From Alteromonas macleodii ATCC 27126 (GTDB lineage Bacteria > Pseudomonadota > Gammaproteobacteria > Enterobacterales > Alteromonadaceae), in the NCBI RefSeq assembly GCF_000172635.2, contig NC_018632.1, forward strand, positions 1,426,001-1,490,000: a DNA stretch of 64,000 nt. Direction: 5' to 3'. Every line of letters starts with the position of its first letter. Positions within the stretch are counted from its first letter, which is position 1. A program made the position numbers and the translations under genes. Shown here in pieces: positions 54,938 to 63,778 of the stretch. The notes beneath the pieces were generated by a model. The model made no database searches. It was not told the DNA's origin and saw only the letters and a program-made list of their open reading frames with translations.

Positions 54938-56758
54938 TCACTGACTACCTTTTGTCTTGGGATTTTCGTTGAGGTCTTCATCTTCACGTTGTTGTGCTTG
55001 CCATAGTGCTGCGTATTCACCACCTTGCTCAAGCAAATAAGTGTGTGTCCCTTCCTCTACAATGGTACCGTTTTTAAGTACAAGGATCTTGTCGGCATCA
55101 ACAATTGTGGACAGTCTATGGGCGATGACTAAGCTGGTGTGTCCTTTAGCAGCGTCGCGAAGGGCCGCTAATATCGCGCGTTCTGACGTGCTGTCTAACG
55201 AGCTGGTGGCTTCATCAAAAATCATGATTGGCGCGCCTTTAAGTAAGGCCCTTGCGATAGAAACGCGCTGCTTTTCGCCACCAGAAAGTTTTAGGCCTCG
55301 CTCACCTACCGTTGTGTCTAGCTTTTCAGGTAGGCTTTCTACAAATGCTTCAAGATGCGCGAGTTTGATAACTTGTTTAATGTCTTCATCGCTGGCGTCA
55401 GGGTTACCGTAGCGAATGTTCTCCAGCAAGGTAGTGTTAAACAGCACCGTATCCTGAGGGACAATGCCGATATGTGAACGCAGACTTTGTTGCGTAACCG
55501 ATGTGATGTCTTTTCCATTTATCGTGATGTCGCCCTGTTGAGGCTCATAAAACCGAAAGAGTAGTTTCATCAGCGTTGATTTTCCCGCGCCGCTTTCACC
55601 CACTACCGCTACTTTTGAGCCTGGCGGTACATCAAAGCTTAAGCCGTTAAGTATTTGTCGTTTCTCAGTATATGCAAAATGGACATTGTTAAATCGCAGT
55701 GCGGGGTTCGCACAGGTTAATTCCGTAGCGTCGTGGGCATCTTTTATGGCCGGAGTTTGGGCGAGAAGGTCAAACAGTTTATCGATATTCGCAAGGCTCC
55801 CTCGAATTTCACGGTACACAAACCCCAAGAAGTTTAAGGGCATAAAAATTTGCATGGTGAAGGCGTTTATCAATACAAAGTCACCTATGGTCATCTCGCC
55901 ATTCATGACGCCAAAGGCAGCGTTTGCCATCATAGATGTCATGGCGATAGCGATAATGGCAGCTTGGCCGCCATTCAATGCAAATAGCGACAAGCGGTTT
56001 TTTCTTCGTGCCTTTTCCCATGCAGCTAAATCCGTGTCGTAGCGATTGGCTTCAAAGGATTCGTTGTTAAAGTATTTAACGGTTTCAAAATTTAGCAGGC
56101 TGTCTACCGCCCGGGAATTGGTGGTCGAGTCAGCTTCATTCATCTGAGTAACAAAGCGAGTGCGCCAATCCGTGGCTTTCATCGAAAAGCCAATGTAAGC
56201 CACCACGCTAACTACAATAATTAACGCGAAAGATACGCCAAACTGAAACAAGAGTAAGCCTACAACAAGAGTGATCTCTAATAGGGTAGGAACAATATTA
56301 AACACCATAAAACGCATGAGGAAGCTTACGCCGTTGGTACCGCGCTCTATATCTCGTGACAATCCGCCTGTGCGTCGATTTAAATGAAAGCCCAAGTCTA
56401 AGTTGTGCAAATGTTTGAAGACTTTTAGTCCAAGGCGGCGCATGGCACGCTCTGTAACTCGTCCAAATAGCGTGTCGCGTACTTCGCCGAGCAAAACATT
56501 CAGTAAACGCAGTGTTCCGTAGGCAACGATAAGGCTGATAGGTACCGCTAATGCAAGCGTGGTTAGGTCGCCATTTAAGCTATCGACAGTGTATTTCAAT
56601 ACATAGGGTAGGCCGATACTGGCAAGTTTTGCTGCTACTAGGCAGAGTAGAGCAAGAAATACACGGTGCTTGAACTCTAGGAGATAAGGCCAAAGCTGTG
56701 AGAGAACGTGCCATTTAACAGGTTCGTCGACATTGGTAGGAAAACGGTTTTTTCTCAT
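54938..56758 (-). CDS. Atm1/HMT-type ABC exporter
   Basis: A half-size exporter of 606 aa, six membrane helices (about 20-320) plus an ATPase. The helix region carries the Atm1 marker NRRTGGLSRDIERGTNGVSF and NFETVKYFNNESFE. The ATPase has Walker A GESGAGKSTLMK near residue 388, signature LSGGEKQRVSIARALL near 495 and Walker B MIFDEATSSLD. The family exports glutathione-linked sulfur species or metal complexes. It is followed without a gap by the DUF3820 gene. Confidence 0.9.
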   Translation of the reverse strand: MRKNRFPTNVDEPVKWHVLSQLWPYLLEFKHRVFLALLCLVAAKLASIGLPYVLKYTVDSLNGDLTTLALAVPISLIVAYGTLRLLNVLLGEVRDTLFGRVTERAMRRLGLKVFKHLHNLDLGFHLNRRTGGLSRDIERGTNGVSFLMRFMVFNIVPTLLEITLVVGLLLFQFGVSFALIIVVSVVAYIGFSMKATDWRTRFVTQMNEADSTTNSRAVDSLLNFETVKYFNNESFEANRYDTDLAAWEKARRKNRLSLFALNGGQAAIIAIAMTSMMANAAFGVMNGEMTIGDFVLINAFTMQIFMPLNFLGFVYREIRGSLANIDKLFDLLAQTPAIKDAHDATELTCANPALRFNNVHFAYTEKRQILNGLSFDVPPGSKVAVVGESGAGKSTLMKLLFRFYEPQQGDITINGKDITSVTQQSLRSHIGIVPQDTVLFNTTLLENIRYGNPDASDEDIKQVIKLAHLEAFVESLPEKLDTTVGERGLKLSGGEKQRVSIARALLKGAPIMIFDEATSSLDSTSERAILAALRDAAKGHTSLVIAHRLSTIVDADKILVLKNGTIVEEGTHTYLLEQGGEYAALWQAQQREDEDLNENPKTKGSQ

Positions 56759-57082
56759 TTTATAGTGTGCTTTATTATTGTGTTTACAGTCTTAGGAATG
56801 CGCTGATTCAAAAAATCGCTTTTCGTAAACGATGTAATAGATATTGAGCTAACCTGCTCGTGTAGGGCGATTTTCGCTTTTTGAAGTACGTTTTGAAATA
56901 GGCTAGAGATTAAAATGGTCTTATTTATAGCGATGAATGTGTTTAATTTTGGTTTCTCCGCGCGTACACTAGAGGTAGTTTAATTTAGTTACCTTGTTAT
57001 TCACTCAATGTTTTACTGGCTTTTGTTAGATTGAGAAAGCCGTGAATTGAATGACTAAGCAGCACAGGATTAAGGAGTTAGT
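56759..57082. other. Divergent intergenic region before moaA
   Basis: About 325 bases between the ABC exporter and moaA. No molybdenum-cofactor riboswitch core or small gene could be recognised. AAGGAG at the end serves the moaA start. Confidence 0.4.
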
Positions 57083-58051
57083 TTGTTAGAAGATAGTTTC
57101 GGTAGACAGTTTCATTATTTACGTTTGTCAGTGACCGAAGCGTGCAACTTTCGTTGTCAGTACTGTTTGCCAGACGGATATGAAGGCCCGACGAGCGATC
57201 AGTTTATGACGCTAAACGAAATTGATACCTTGCTCAAAGCGTTCGCTAAGCTAGGTACGTCGAAAGTGCGCCTAACAGGCGGCGAACCAACGCTGCGAAG
57301 AGACTTTCTTGATATTTTACGGCTAACAAGTAATACGCCTGGTATCGAACGTGTAGCGATGACAACACATGGAGCGCGAATGGAAAAGTTTGCGCATCAG
57401 TGGAAAGAAGCAGGGTTACACCAAGTAAATGTAAGTATTGACAGTTTAGATCCCCGTCAGTTTGCCGCTATAACAGGACAAGACAAGCTTAAAGCTGTAC
57501 TTCGAGGGTTAGACGCAGCGATTGATGCCGGCTTAGACGTGAAAGTGAACTCTGTCTTACTCAACGATTTTTCAGATAGCCGTCTTCATAGGTTTCTTGC
57601 TTGGCTAAAAGATATGCCAGTAACGCTCCGGTTTATAGAACTAATGGAGACAGGCGACTTAAATCAGTTTTTCAATAAGCAACATCAAAGTGGTACGCCG
57701 CTAAAAAGTACGTTGTTAGAAATGGGCTGGCAGCCTTTGTTGCGTAGAAAAGATGCGGGGCCAGCGCAAGAGTTTTACCACCCTGACTATGCCGGTAAAA
57801 TTGGCTTAATCATGCCTTACAGCAAAGATTTTTGTAAAACTTGTAATCGACTACGTGTTTCTGCCCCAGGAAAGCTACACCTATGCTTGTTTAGTGAAAA
57901 CGGAATAGACATGAGACATCTTCTTGCCACTGGAAATGTGGATGAAGTGGTCGCTTTTTTACAAGATGTGCTCGGTCAAAAACACGAAACACACTATTTG
58001 CATGAAGGTAAAACAGGGGCAACCAAGCACCTTGCCATGCTGGGAGGCTAG
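57083..58051 (+). CDS. moaA: GTP 3',8-cyclase
   Basis: A radical-SAM enzyme that starts molybdenum cofactor synthesis from GTP. The first cluster is CNFRCQYC near residue 21, with VRLTGGEPTLRRDF; the second cluster is CKTCNRLRVSAPGKLHLC near residue 255; and the chain ends in Gly-Gly as needed for activity. Its 322 aa match E. coli MoaA (329). It starts with TTG 57083 after AAGGAG. No other moa genes follow in this window. Confidence 0.95.
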   Translation: MLEDSFGRQFHYLRLSVTEACNFRCQYCLPDGYEGPTSDQFMTLNEIDTLLKAFAKLGTSKVRLTGGEPTLRRDFLDILRLTSNTPGIERVAMTTHGARMEKFAHQWKEAGLHQVNVSIDSLDPRQFAAITGQDKLKAVLRGLDAAIDAGLDVKVNSVLLNDFSDSRLHRFLAWLKDMPVTLRFIELMETGDLNQFFNKQHQSGTPLKSTLLEMGWQPLLRRKDAGPAQEFYHPDYAGKIGLIMPYSKDFCKTCNRLRVSAPGKLHLCLFSENGIDMRHLLATGNVDEVVAFLQDVLGQKHETHYLHEGKTGATKHLAMLGG

Positions 58052-58179
58052 TTAATTGGCTCTACGTTAAAGGAAAATGTAGGGCAAAATAAATACATCG
58101 AATAAGTTTGGTTTGTTGTAAAAATGAGCTATATTCAGCGGTGTAAGTATATTAAAAATAATAACGATAAAGGAAGTAT

Positions 58180-58707
58180 ATGCATATCAAGGACAGTGCG
58201 CGTCTTTCCTACCATTATATCACCGAACAAGACGCAGACTTTTTATGGGAGCTCGATCAAGATGAGCTTGTCATGAAATATATCAACGGTGGCAAGAAGT
58301 CTTCTAAGGAAGATATTCGGGAAATCTTTGTTCCTCGTTTCCAAGCCTATTCCAATCCAGCTCTAGGGTGGGGACTGTGGCGCGTGGAAACGCTAGTCGA
58401 AAAGGAAAGCATTGGTTGGATTTTAGTTCGACCCTTTGGCTTTTTTACTCAACACCCCGAAAGTGACAATATGGAACTAGGGTGGCGTTTTAAGCGCCAT
58501 ACGTGGGGCAAGGGCTACGCAACAGAGGCTGCGGAGTCTGTTAAAGAAGCGCTGTATGATATAGGTGTTGAAAAATTCTCTGCTATTGCTAACCCGCAAA
58601 ATAGTGCGTCTATCAATATTATGAAAAAGCTAGGAATGACGTTTAGTCACGAGCTTGAGTATAAAGACAAACTCTATCACGAGACAGTAGTCGTCTACTC
58701 TAATTAA
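58180..58707 (+). CDS. GNAT N-acetyltransferase (RimJ/RimL-like)
   Basis: A 175-aa acetyltransferase with ELGWRFKRHTWGKGYATEAAES (acetyl-CoA loop, near residue 105) and SAIANPQNSASINIMKKLGM, typical of the RimJ/RimL subgroup that acetylates protein N-termini, amino acids or antibiotics. The target is unknown. GGAAG precedes the ATG. Monocistronic. Confidence 0.9.
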   Translation: MHIKDSARLSYHYITEQDADFLWELDQDELVMKYINGGKKSSKEDIREIFVPRFQAYSNPALGWGLWRVETLVEKESIGWILVRPFGFFTQHPESDNMELGWRFKRHTWGKGYATEAAESVKEALYDIGVEKFSAIANPQNSASINIMKKLGMTFSHELEYKDKLYHETVVVYSN

Positions 58708-58752
58708 GTAATCGTATTGGTATAAGAAGGGCGAGGGGAATGACTGACGTTA

Positions 58753-60375
58753 TCATTCGCTCTTTAGAATGCTTTTTACGTTCTCGTAGCGAGAATACTG
58801 ATCTTCTGACAAAGCTGCCGACTCGAGTGTTTCTCTGCATTTTTTGATGGCCGAAAGGGTGTCGGCAAGCATAGGCGTGTTAGCTTTTCGGGCCCTTACT
58901 ATTGCTTGAAGGTAGTTAAGCGCAATAGAGGGATTTTTAGGCATGACGCGGAACGCTTGAGCAAATGTTGTGTAAGACTGTTCTAAATTACCTCGTTTAT
59001 ACTGCGCAACGGCGGTGTTGTTAAGTATTTTAGGGCTTAGCGTAATCGCTTCTTTTTCTTCTTTCTCTTGTTTTAAATAGGTGGCCATGAGGTTTAATTC
59101 ATCGTTCTCCTCATCCTGCCTTGAGGAAATGGCGTCTAAAATCGCAAGGGACTCTTTCTTCATTCCTACTTCATGAAGGGCTTTGGCTCTATCAAGTAAG
59201 GCTTCTGTGGAGTGGTGTTGGGCATGATCAGTGTGAAAATCTGACAACAGCATTTGTGCTTTCACTGTGTCGTCTTTCAAATAATGAATACGCGCGTCAA
59301 TCACCGTCAGCTCATCGTTTAAGGCTGCTTTCGGGTGAGCCTTTTTCAACTGTCGCAAATACTCATTAGTTTGTTTAACTATGCTGTTTACGTGTTCGGG
59401 CTCAGATGTCATAGCAAAATCAACACCCGCTCTTGCGGCAGTTAAATAAATATCTGGCTTGTCATGGATAGAGTCTTTCGCGTAGCGGACCACCTTTTTA
59501 GCGCTGTTAAACTGACTTTCGTAATCATGGGTGATCCGCGCCAAATTTATCGCTAACTTATGTCTAGCAATGTTTTGAGGTGAGATATTGCACGCCAGCG
59601 ATGTACACTCCAGCGCTTCGTCAAAAGCTGACTGCTTAATTTGCAGTTTGGCGAGTAAGTCATAGGCCTCAAGCGCAGAGTCAGGTCGCATCGCTAACTG
59701 GATAACTTCTCTTTCGGCATCGTCTAATTCATTGAGTGCCAACAGACTCTTCGCGATCCCCATTTTTGCCCAGCTAAAATCTTGAACGTTAATTATCGAT
59801 TCAAAGAAGGCTACGGCTTCTTGAAACCTTTCTGTGATAATCAACAAATCGCCTTTAATCTTCATCGCTAGCGGAAAGTGTTCGGCTTGCTCAGGCTGTA
59901 ATAGAAAGAACTCAACTTCGGCCAGGGCTTTTTCGTAGTCCTTTTTATCCATGAATGAATAGATATTCTTTAGCGCTTTTTTCCTTGATAAAACTCTAGA
60001 AAGTCGCCTGTCTAACTCGTTAACCGAAAAAGGCTTAGCGATAAACTCATCCGGCTGTAACTCTATGATGGCGTGGACGACTTCTGCTGAGGTATCTGCA
60101 CTGGTGAAGATGAATGCGCTGGTAAGGGGGAGTGATTGAGTTTCGTTTAGTTGCTCAAGTAAAAAATAACCGCCTTGTTCAGAGCGCAAATTATAAGAGC
60201 AGATAATGGCGTCATAATCATGTTCTTGCAGTGCCGAAAGGGCATGAGAGGGCCTATCAACATAGTTCATGTTCTTGAAACCTAACTGCTCAAGTGCATA
60301 GTGCATATGGCTTTTCGCCAGCACCTGGTCTTCAGCAATTAACAACTTAGTATTTCTAGCTAAGTGTAGTTTCAT
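58753..60375 (-). CDS. Receiver-domain protein with TPR repeats; phospho-site Asp replaced by Ser
   Basis: A 540-aa cytoplasmic protein: receiver domain (10-130) followed by TPR-like helical repeats (about 140-535). The receiver keeps the acidic pair (LLIAEDQ), the Thr/Ser (FTSADT) and Lys (IAKPFS), but the phospho-acceptor position at the end of strand 3 reads IICSYNL, where relatives have IICDYNL. No output DNA-binding domain is seen. I place the start at ATG 60375. It may act as a scaffold or an unphosphorylated receiver. Monocistronic. Confidence 0.85.
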   Translation of the reverse strand: MKLHLARNTKLLIAEDQVLAKSHMHYALEQLGFKNMNYVDRPSHALSALQEHDYDAIICSYNLRSEQGGYFLLEQLNETQSLPLTSAFIFTSADTSAEVVHAIIELQPDEFIAKPFSVNELDRRLSRVLSRKKALKNIYSFMDKKDYEKALAEVEFFLLQPEQAEHFPLAMKIKGDLLIITERFQEAVAFFESIINVQDFSWAKMGIAKSLLALNELDDAEREVIQLAMRPDSALEAYDLLAKLQIKQSAFDEALECTSLACNISPQNIARHKLAINLARITHDYESQFNSAKKVVRYAKDSIHDKPDIYLTAARAGVDFAMTSEPEHVNSIVKQTNEYLRQLKKAHPKAALNDELTVIDARIHYLKDDTVKAQMLLSDFHTDHAQHHSTEALLDRAKALHEVGMKKESLAILDAISSRQDEENDELNLMATYLKQEKEEKEAITLSPKILNNTAVAQYKRGNLEQSYTTFAQAFRVMPKNPSIALNYLQAIVRARKANTPMLADTLSAIKKCRETLESAALSEDQYSRYENVKSILKSE

Positions 60376-60620
60376 CAATTAGTAGCCTCTGAAACATGAG
60401 AACCCTTATTTTTCTTACCATATCACGGTAAGTACACCTTAAGTATAGTTCTTTATGGAGACTATCGCATAATGGAAGCTGCTCGTAGCTGAATTTCAGT
60501 ACTGGTTATTGATAATGATTGCTGGATTTGGTGTAGGAGTAGCCAAAATGCTTTAACGTGACAACGACTAAGACATAGTTAGATTGTTGTGTTTCTAAAG
60601 ATTGATATATTGAGAGGGAT

Positions 60621-60682
60621 GGTGGACGCTACTGGGCTTGAACCAGTGACCCTGATGCTCTCCCAACTGAGCTAAGCGTCCA
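60621..60682 (-). pseudogene. tRNA-like gene lacking the anticodon arm
   Basis: On the minus strand the 62-nt unit has an acceptor GGACGCT/AGCGTCC, discriminator A and encoded CCA, a perfect D arm (GCTCAGTTGGGAGAGC), and a T arm ACTGG-TTCAAGC-CCAGT. Only 9 nt (ATCAGGGTC) join the D and T stems, where about 23 are normal, so the anticodon stem-loop is missing. Its D and T arms resemble tRNA-Val(UAC)-type genes, but the identity is lost. It cannot decode and is best called a tRNA pseudogene. Confidence 0.85.
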
Positions 60683-60909
60683 TATTTCTTTAAAGCTTGC
60701 CTAAGCAAGTGGGGCGGTATTATAGAGTCGGTTCCGTTAGTGTCAACAATAAAATTAAAGAAAAATGACTGTGTGCCCGAATTTTAGACACTCTGGCTGC
60801 ATCTTAACTAAATTGATGAAAAGAACAGCGTTTTTAATCGCGTTTTGAATCCATCGATAGACAAAAACTGCAGCGTGGGTTTACACGAGCCAGTTGGAGT
60901 TTGTGGGGG

Positions 60910-61444
60910 GGACAGACACTTGCTTCTTACTAAGAGTTGAAATAGAGGTTGGGTGTAATTGAAGTGGACAGTCACTTATTTACCACAAACATATAATTAA
61001 ATTGGCCTCGCACAATGGGGCTTCGCACAATGGACACACACTCATTTTTTAAAAGAAGAAGTGGCAAACAAGGACAAAGTGCAAGCGCAAAGTGGACACC
61101 CACTTATTTTTTCGTAGCTTAACGCTAGTAAACCTAACCAAATAAAAGTGGTGCTTACTTTATTCTTGAAATATCAATTGAATTACCAAGTGAACAGTCA
61201 CTTAAAAAACACGCAACGAAAAAACAAAGGAGAGAAGGAGAAAGGACAGACACTCACGTAAACCTGATAAAGTGCGTGCAGAATCTTTTTATTTAAACTA
61301 CCTGGTCTTTTCGGACACACACTTACTTTTTTAGAGTTTTTTTCAGTTCTGGCACTCTTTGAGCGTTAGACTTTTCTGAGTGTGTGTCCACTTCAGCAAG
61401 AAAAGAATTTTGAAAAAGTGGGCTTCAACAATAAGTGTCTGTCC
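60910..61444. repeat. Cluster of nine short GGACA-N2-CACT repeats
   Basis: An 11-base element close to GGACA(G/C)(A/T/C)CACT, usually preceded by GT and followed by TATTTTT, occurs at 60910, 60966, 61032, 61094, 61192, 61244 and 61313 on the plus strand and at 61379 and 61434 on the minus strand. A worn copy may lie near 61147. Spacing is mostly 52-69 bases. The intervening DNA is not similar between units. Such motifs resemble REP-type palindromic or IS200-like end sequences of Alteromonadales. Confidence 0.8.
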
Positions 61445-61518
61445 ACTTTATAGCTCACTTTCTTCGTACCATCTAAACTACTTCAAGGGATTTCTTTTTC
61501 CTTCTATTCTTATCTTAC

Positions 61519-61547
61519 TTTTGAAGTCGCGCTTACACTGGTAGAAT
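61519..61547 (+). promoter_or_regulatory. Candidate gltX promoter
   Basis: TTTTGA (61519-61524), then TAGAAT (61542-61547) 17 bases later, followed by GCGCCC. The -10 and GC-rich discriminator are almost the same as those of the tRNA operon promoter at 63006-63034. Confidence 0.45.
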
Positions 61548-61587
61548 GCGCCCAACTTTAGAAATACATTAACAATAGAGAGTAACC

Positions 61588-62997
61588 ATGTCGGTTGTTA
61601 CACGATTTGCACCCAGCCCAACAGGCTATCTTCACGTTGGCGGCGCACGAACTGCGCTTTATTCTTGGCTTCTTGCTAAAAGCAAAGGCGGCGAGTTTGT
61701 TCTTCGTATTGAAGATACAGATATCGAGCGATCAACTGAAGAAGCAAAGCAGGCCATTCTAGACGGAATGCAATGGTTAGGTTTAACGTGGGATACGGGT
61801 CCAATCTATCAGACTGAGCGTTTCGATAGATATAAAGAACTTATTCAGCAGCTTTTGGATGAAGGTAAAGCGTATAAATGCTTTATGAGCTCTGAAGAGT
61901 TAGATGCGATTCGTGAAGCGCAAAAAGAACGTGGTGAGAAGCCTCGCTACCCAGGTACGTGGAGAGACAGAACGGATCATCCAGAAGGTCAGCCTTTTGT
62001 TATCCGCTTCAAAAACCCTTTAGAAGGTAAAGTGGTAATTAATGATCACGTGCGTGGAAAAATCGAGATTAGCAATACTGAGCTAGACGATCTTATTATT
62101 CAGCGCTCTGACGGTACCCCTACATATAACTTCTGTGTAGTTGTTGATGATTGGGATATGGGTATTACTCACGTAGTTCGTGGTGAAGACCATATTAATA
62201 ACACGCCACGTCAAATCAATATTCTTGAAGCGCTTGGTGCACCTGTTCCAGAATATGCTCACGTTTCTATGATTTTAGGTGATGACGGCAAGAAGTTATC
62301 TAAGCGTCATGGCGCTGTAAGCGTGATGCAATATCGCGATGATGGTTTCCTACCGCAAGCTGTGCTTAATTACCTTGTTAGGTTGGGGTGGTCTCACGGC
62401 GATCAAGAAATTTTCTCAGTTGATGAAATGATTGAGAAATTCAGCTTAGATGCCATTGGGCAATCTGCATCGGCATTTAACACAGAAAAGCTAATCTGGT
62501 TGAATCAACACTACATTAAGACATTACCAGCAAGTGAAGTTGCGTCACACGCTAAATGGCACTTTGAAGAGTTGAATGTTGATTTAACGACAGGCCCAGC
62601 GCTTGAATCTATAATTGCTATTCAGGCCGATAGAGTAAAAACGCTAAAAGAGTTAGCTGAGATTTCTACGTACTTTTATCAAGACTATGAAGATTTTGAT
62701 GCGAACGCAGCAAAAAAACACCTTCGCCCAGTCGCTCGCGGCCCATTAGAGCTTGCTAAAGATAAATTAATGGCAATTGAAGAGTGGAACCCAGAAAATA
62801 TTCAGGCTGCTATAAATAGTACAGCCGAAGAATTGGAAGTGGGCATGGGGAAAGTAGGTATGCCGCTGCGTGTAGCTGTGACAGGTGGTGGTAATTCACC
62901 GTCGTTAGATATCACGTTGAATCTTATCTCAAAAGAGAAAATTGGCGAGAGAATCGACAAAGCGCTTACTTTTATAGCAAACAGAGAAAATTCATAA
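61588..62997 (+). CDS. gltX: Glutamyl-tRNA synthetase
   Basis: A class I synthetase of 469 aa charging tRNA-Glu. The HIGH-type motif is [16 protein letters not shown] (residues 9-24), the KMSKS-type motif is KLSKRHG near residue 240, and the helical anticodon-binding domain follows from about 310. [14 protein letters not shown] is the conserved tRNA/ATP region. GAGAG precedes the ATG. It is flanked by repeat clusters and followed at once by a tRNA operon that includes two tRNA-Glu genes. Confidence 0.97.
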   Translation: MSVVTRFAPSPTGYLHVGGARTALYSWLLAKSKGGEFVLRIEDTDIERSTEEAKQAILDGMQWLGLTWDTGPIYQTERFDRYKELIQQLLDEGKAYKCFMSSEELDAIREAQKERGEKPRYPGTWRDRTDHPEGQPFVIRFKNPLEGKVVINDHVRGKIEISNTELDDLIIQRSDGTPTYNFCVVVDDWDMGITHVVRGEDHINNTPRQINILEALGAPVPEYAHVSMILGDDGKKLSKRHGAVSVMQYRDDGFLPQAVLNYLVRLGWSHGDQEIFSVDEMIEKFSLDAIGQSASAFNTEKLIWLNQHYIKTLPASEVASHAKWHFEELNVDLTTGPALESIIAIQADRVKTLKELAEISTYFYQDYEDFDANAAKKHLRPVARGPLELAKDKLMAIEEWNPENIQAAINSTAEELEVGMGKVGMPLRVAVTGGGNSPSLDITLNLISKEKIGERIDKALTFIANRENS

Positions 62998-63005
62998 AAA
63001 AAGCG

Positions 63006-63034
63006 TTGACATGACAGGGGGGGATGCCTAGAAT
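63006..63034 (+). promoter_or_regulatory. Promoter of the tRNA-Ala/tRNA-Glu operon
   Basis: TTGACA (63006-63011), a 17-base spacer and TAGAAT (63029-63034) followed by the GC-rich discriminator GCGCCCC, about 50 bases before tRNA-Ala. This is a strong, stringent-type promoter located 9 bases after the gltX stop. Confidence 0.8.
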
Positions 63035-63082
63035 GCGCCCCGCTGTCACGGAACAGTCACACAAAATGACTGGTACCATGAT

Positions 63083-63158
63083 GGGGCCATAGCTCAGCTG
63101 GGAGAGCGCCTGCATGGCATGCAGGAGGTCGGCGGTTCGATCCCGCCTGGCTCCACCA
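63083..63158 (+). tRNA. tRNA-Ala (anticodon GGC)
   Basis: A complete 76-nt cloverleaf with CCA. Acceptor GGGGCCA/TGGCTCC, anticodon stem CCTGC/GCAGG around ATGGCAT, and T arm GGCGG-TTCGATC-CCGCC. Anticodon GGC reads GCC and GCU. Confidence 0.97.
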
Positions 63159-63251
63159 AGTCACATTGAGATGTGGTTTGATATAGGCTGAAGTTGTTAA
63201 GGCAGCTTCGGACTGAAAAATTCGAAAATTTAGTTTCGAAGAAAGAATTCA

Positions 63252-63281
63252 GTCCCCTTCGTCTAGAGGCCTAGGACACCG
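63252..63281 (+). pseudogene. 5' fragment of tRNA-Glu
   Basis: Thirty bases identical to the first 30 of the downstream tRNA-Glu genes, including the acceptor 5' strand and D arm, then a change to the spacer sequence TCACTTCGC. No anticodon arm, T arm or 3' acceptor follows. Confidence 0.9.
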
Positions 63282-63337
63282 GGTTCACTTCGCTTTACTG
63301 AAAATCTTGAAAGCGGTGCTTTCTAAAGAAAGTTTCA

Positions 63338-63413
63338 GTCCCCTTCGTCTAGAGGCCTAGGACACCGCCCTTTCACGGCGGTAACAGGGGTTCGAATCCC
63401 CTAGGGGACGCCA
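63338..63413 (+). tRNA. tRNA-Glu (anticodon TTC), copy 1
   Basis: A 76-nt tRNA with CCA: acceptor GTCCCCT/AGGGGAC, anticodon stem CCGCC/GGCGG around CTTTCAC, T arm CAGGGG-TTCGAAT-CCCCT. Identical to copy 2. Confidence 0.97.
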
Positions 63414-63568
63414 TTTTATCGCGTCACAGTCGATTAAAACTGTGAAATAGGCTGGAGTTGATTATTCAACTTCTGACTGAAAGTTTCGGTAGGGTAAGGT
63501 CGCTCAGTTAGCTGACTCACTTCGCCTTACTGAAATCTCGAAAGCGTTGCTTCCGAAAGAAATTTTCA

Positions 63569-63644
63569 GTCCCCTTCGTCTAGAGGCCTAGGACACCGCC
63601 CTTTCACGGCGGTAACAGGGGTTCGAATCCCCTAGGGGACGCCA
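63569..63644 (+). tRNA. tRNA-Glu (anticodon TTC), copy 2
   Basis: Same 76-nt sequence as copy 1. The spacers before the two copies are similar (TCACTTCGC[C/T]TTACTGAAA then a GAAAGCG hairpin), showing tandem duplication of spacer plus tRNA. Confidence 0.97.
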
Positions 63645-63652
63645 TATCGAAA

Positions 63653-63678
63653 AAACCAGCCATTCGGCTGGTTTTTTT
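63653..63678 (+). terminator. Terminator of the tRNA operon
   Basis: AAACCAGCC/GGCTGGTTT with an ATTC loop and a run of T, 10 bases after the last tRNA-Glu CCA. Confidence 0.95.
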
Positions 63679-63699
63679 GTTTCTGGCTTAAAACTTTGT

Positions 63700-63774
63700 G
63701 GACAGACACTGCAATTAAATCTGTAAGCAAATAGATGCAAAGCCATTTTAAGAAAGCTTCAGTGGACAGACACT
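63700..63774 (+). repeat. Two further GTGGACAGACACT copies
   Basis: GGACAGACACT occurs at 63700-63710 and 63764-63774, both preceded by TGTG or AGTG, in the same orientation as most copies upstream of gltX, 64 bases apart. Confidence 0.85.
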
Positions 63775-63778
63775 CTTC

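Larger units (their letters stand above)
60376..61587. other. 1.2-kb intergenic region with armless tRNA and repeat cluster
   Basis: No protein gene with a ribosome-binding site was found. The left part holds the tRNA remnant at 60621-60682; the right part (60910-61444) is packed with short GTGGACA-type repeats; the gltX promoter is at the end. I see nothing convincing in 60376-60620. Confidence 0.6.

Noticed and set aside
60910..61444. CRISPR array suggested by short repeats at about 60-base spacing
   Set aside because: The repeats are only about 11 bases, vary in sequence, occur in both orientations, and no cas genes are present.
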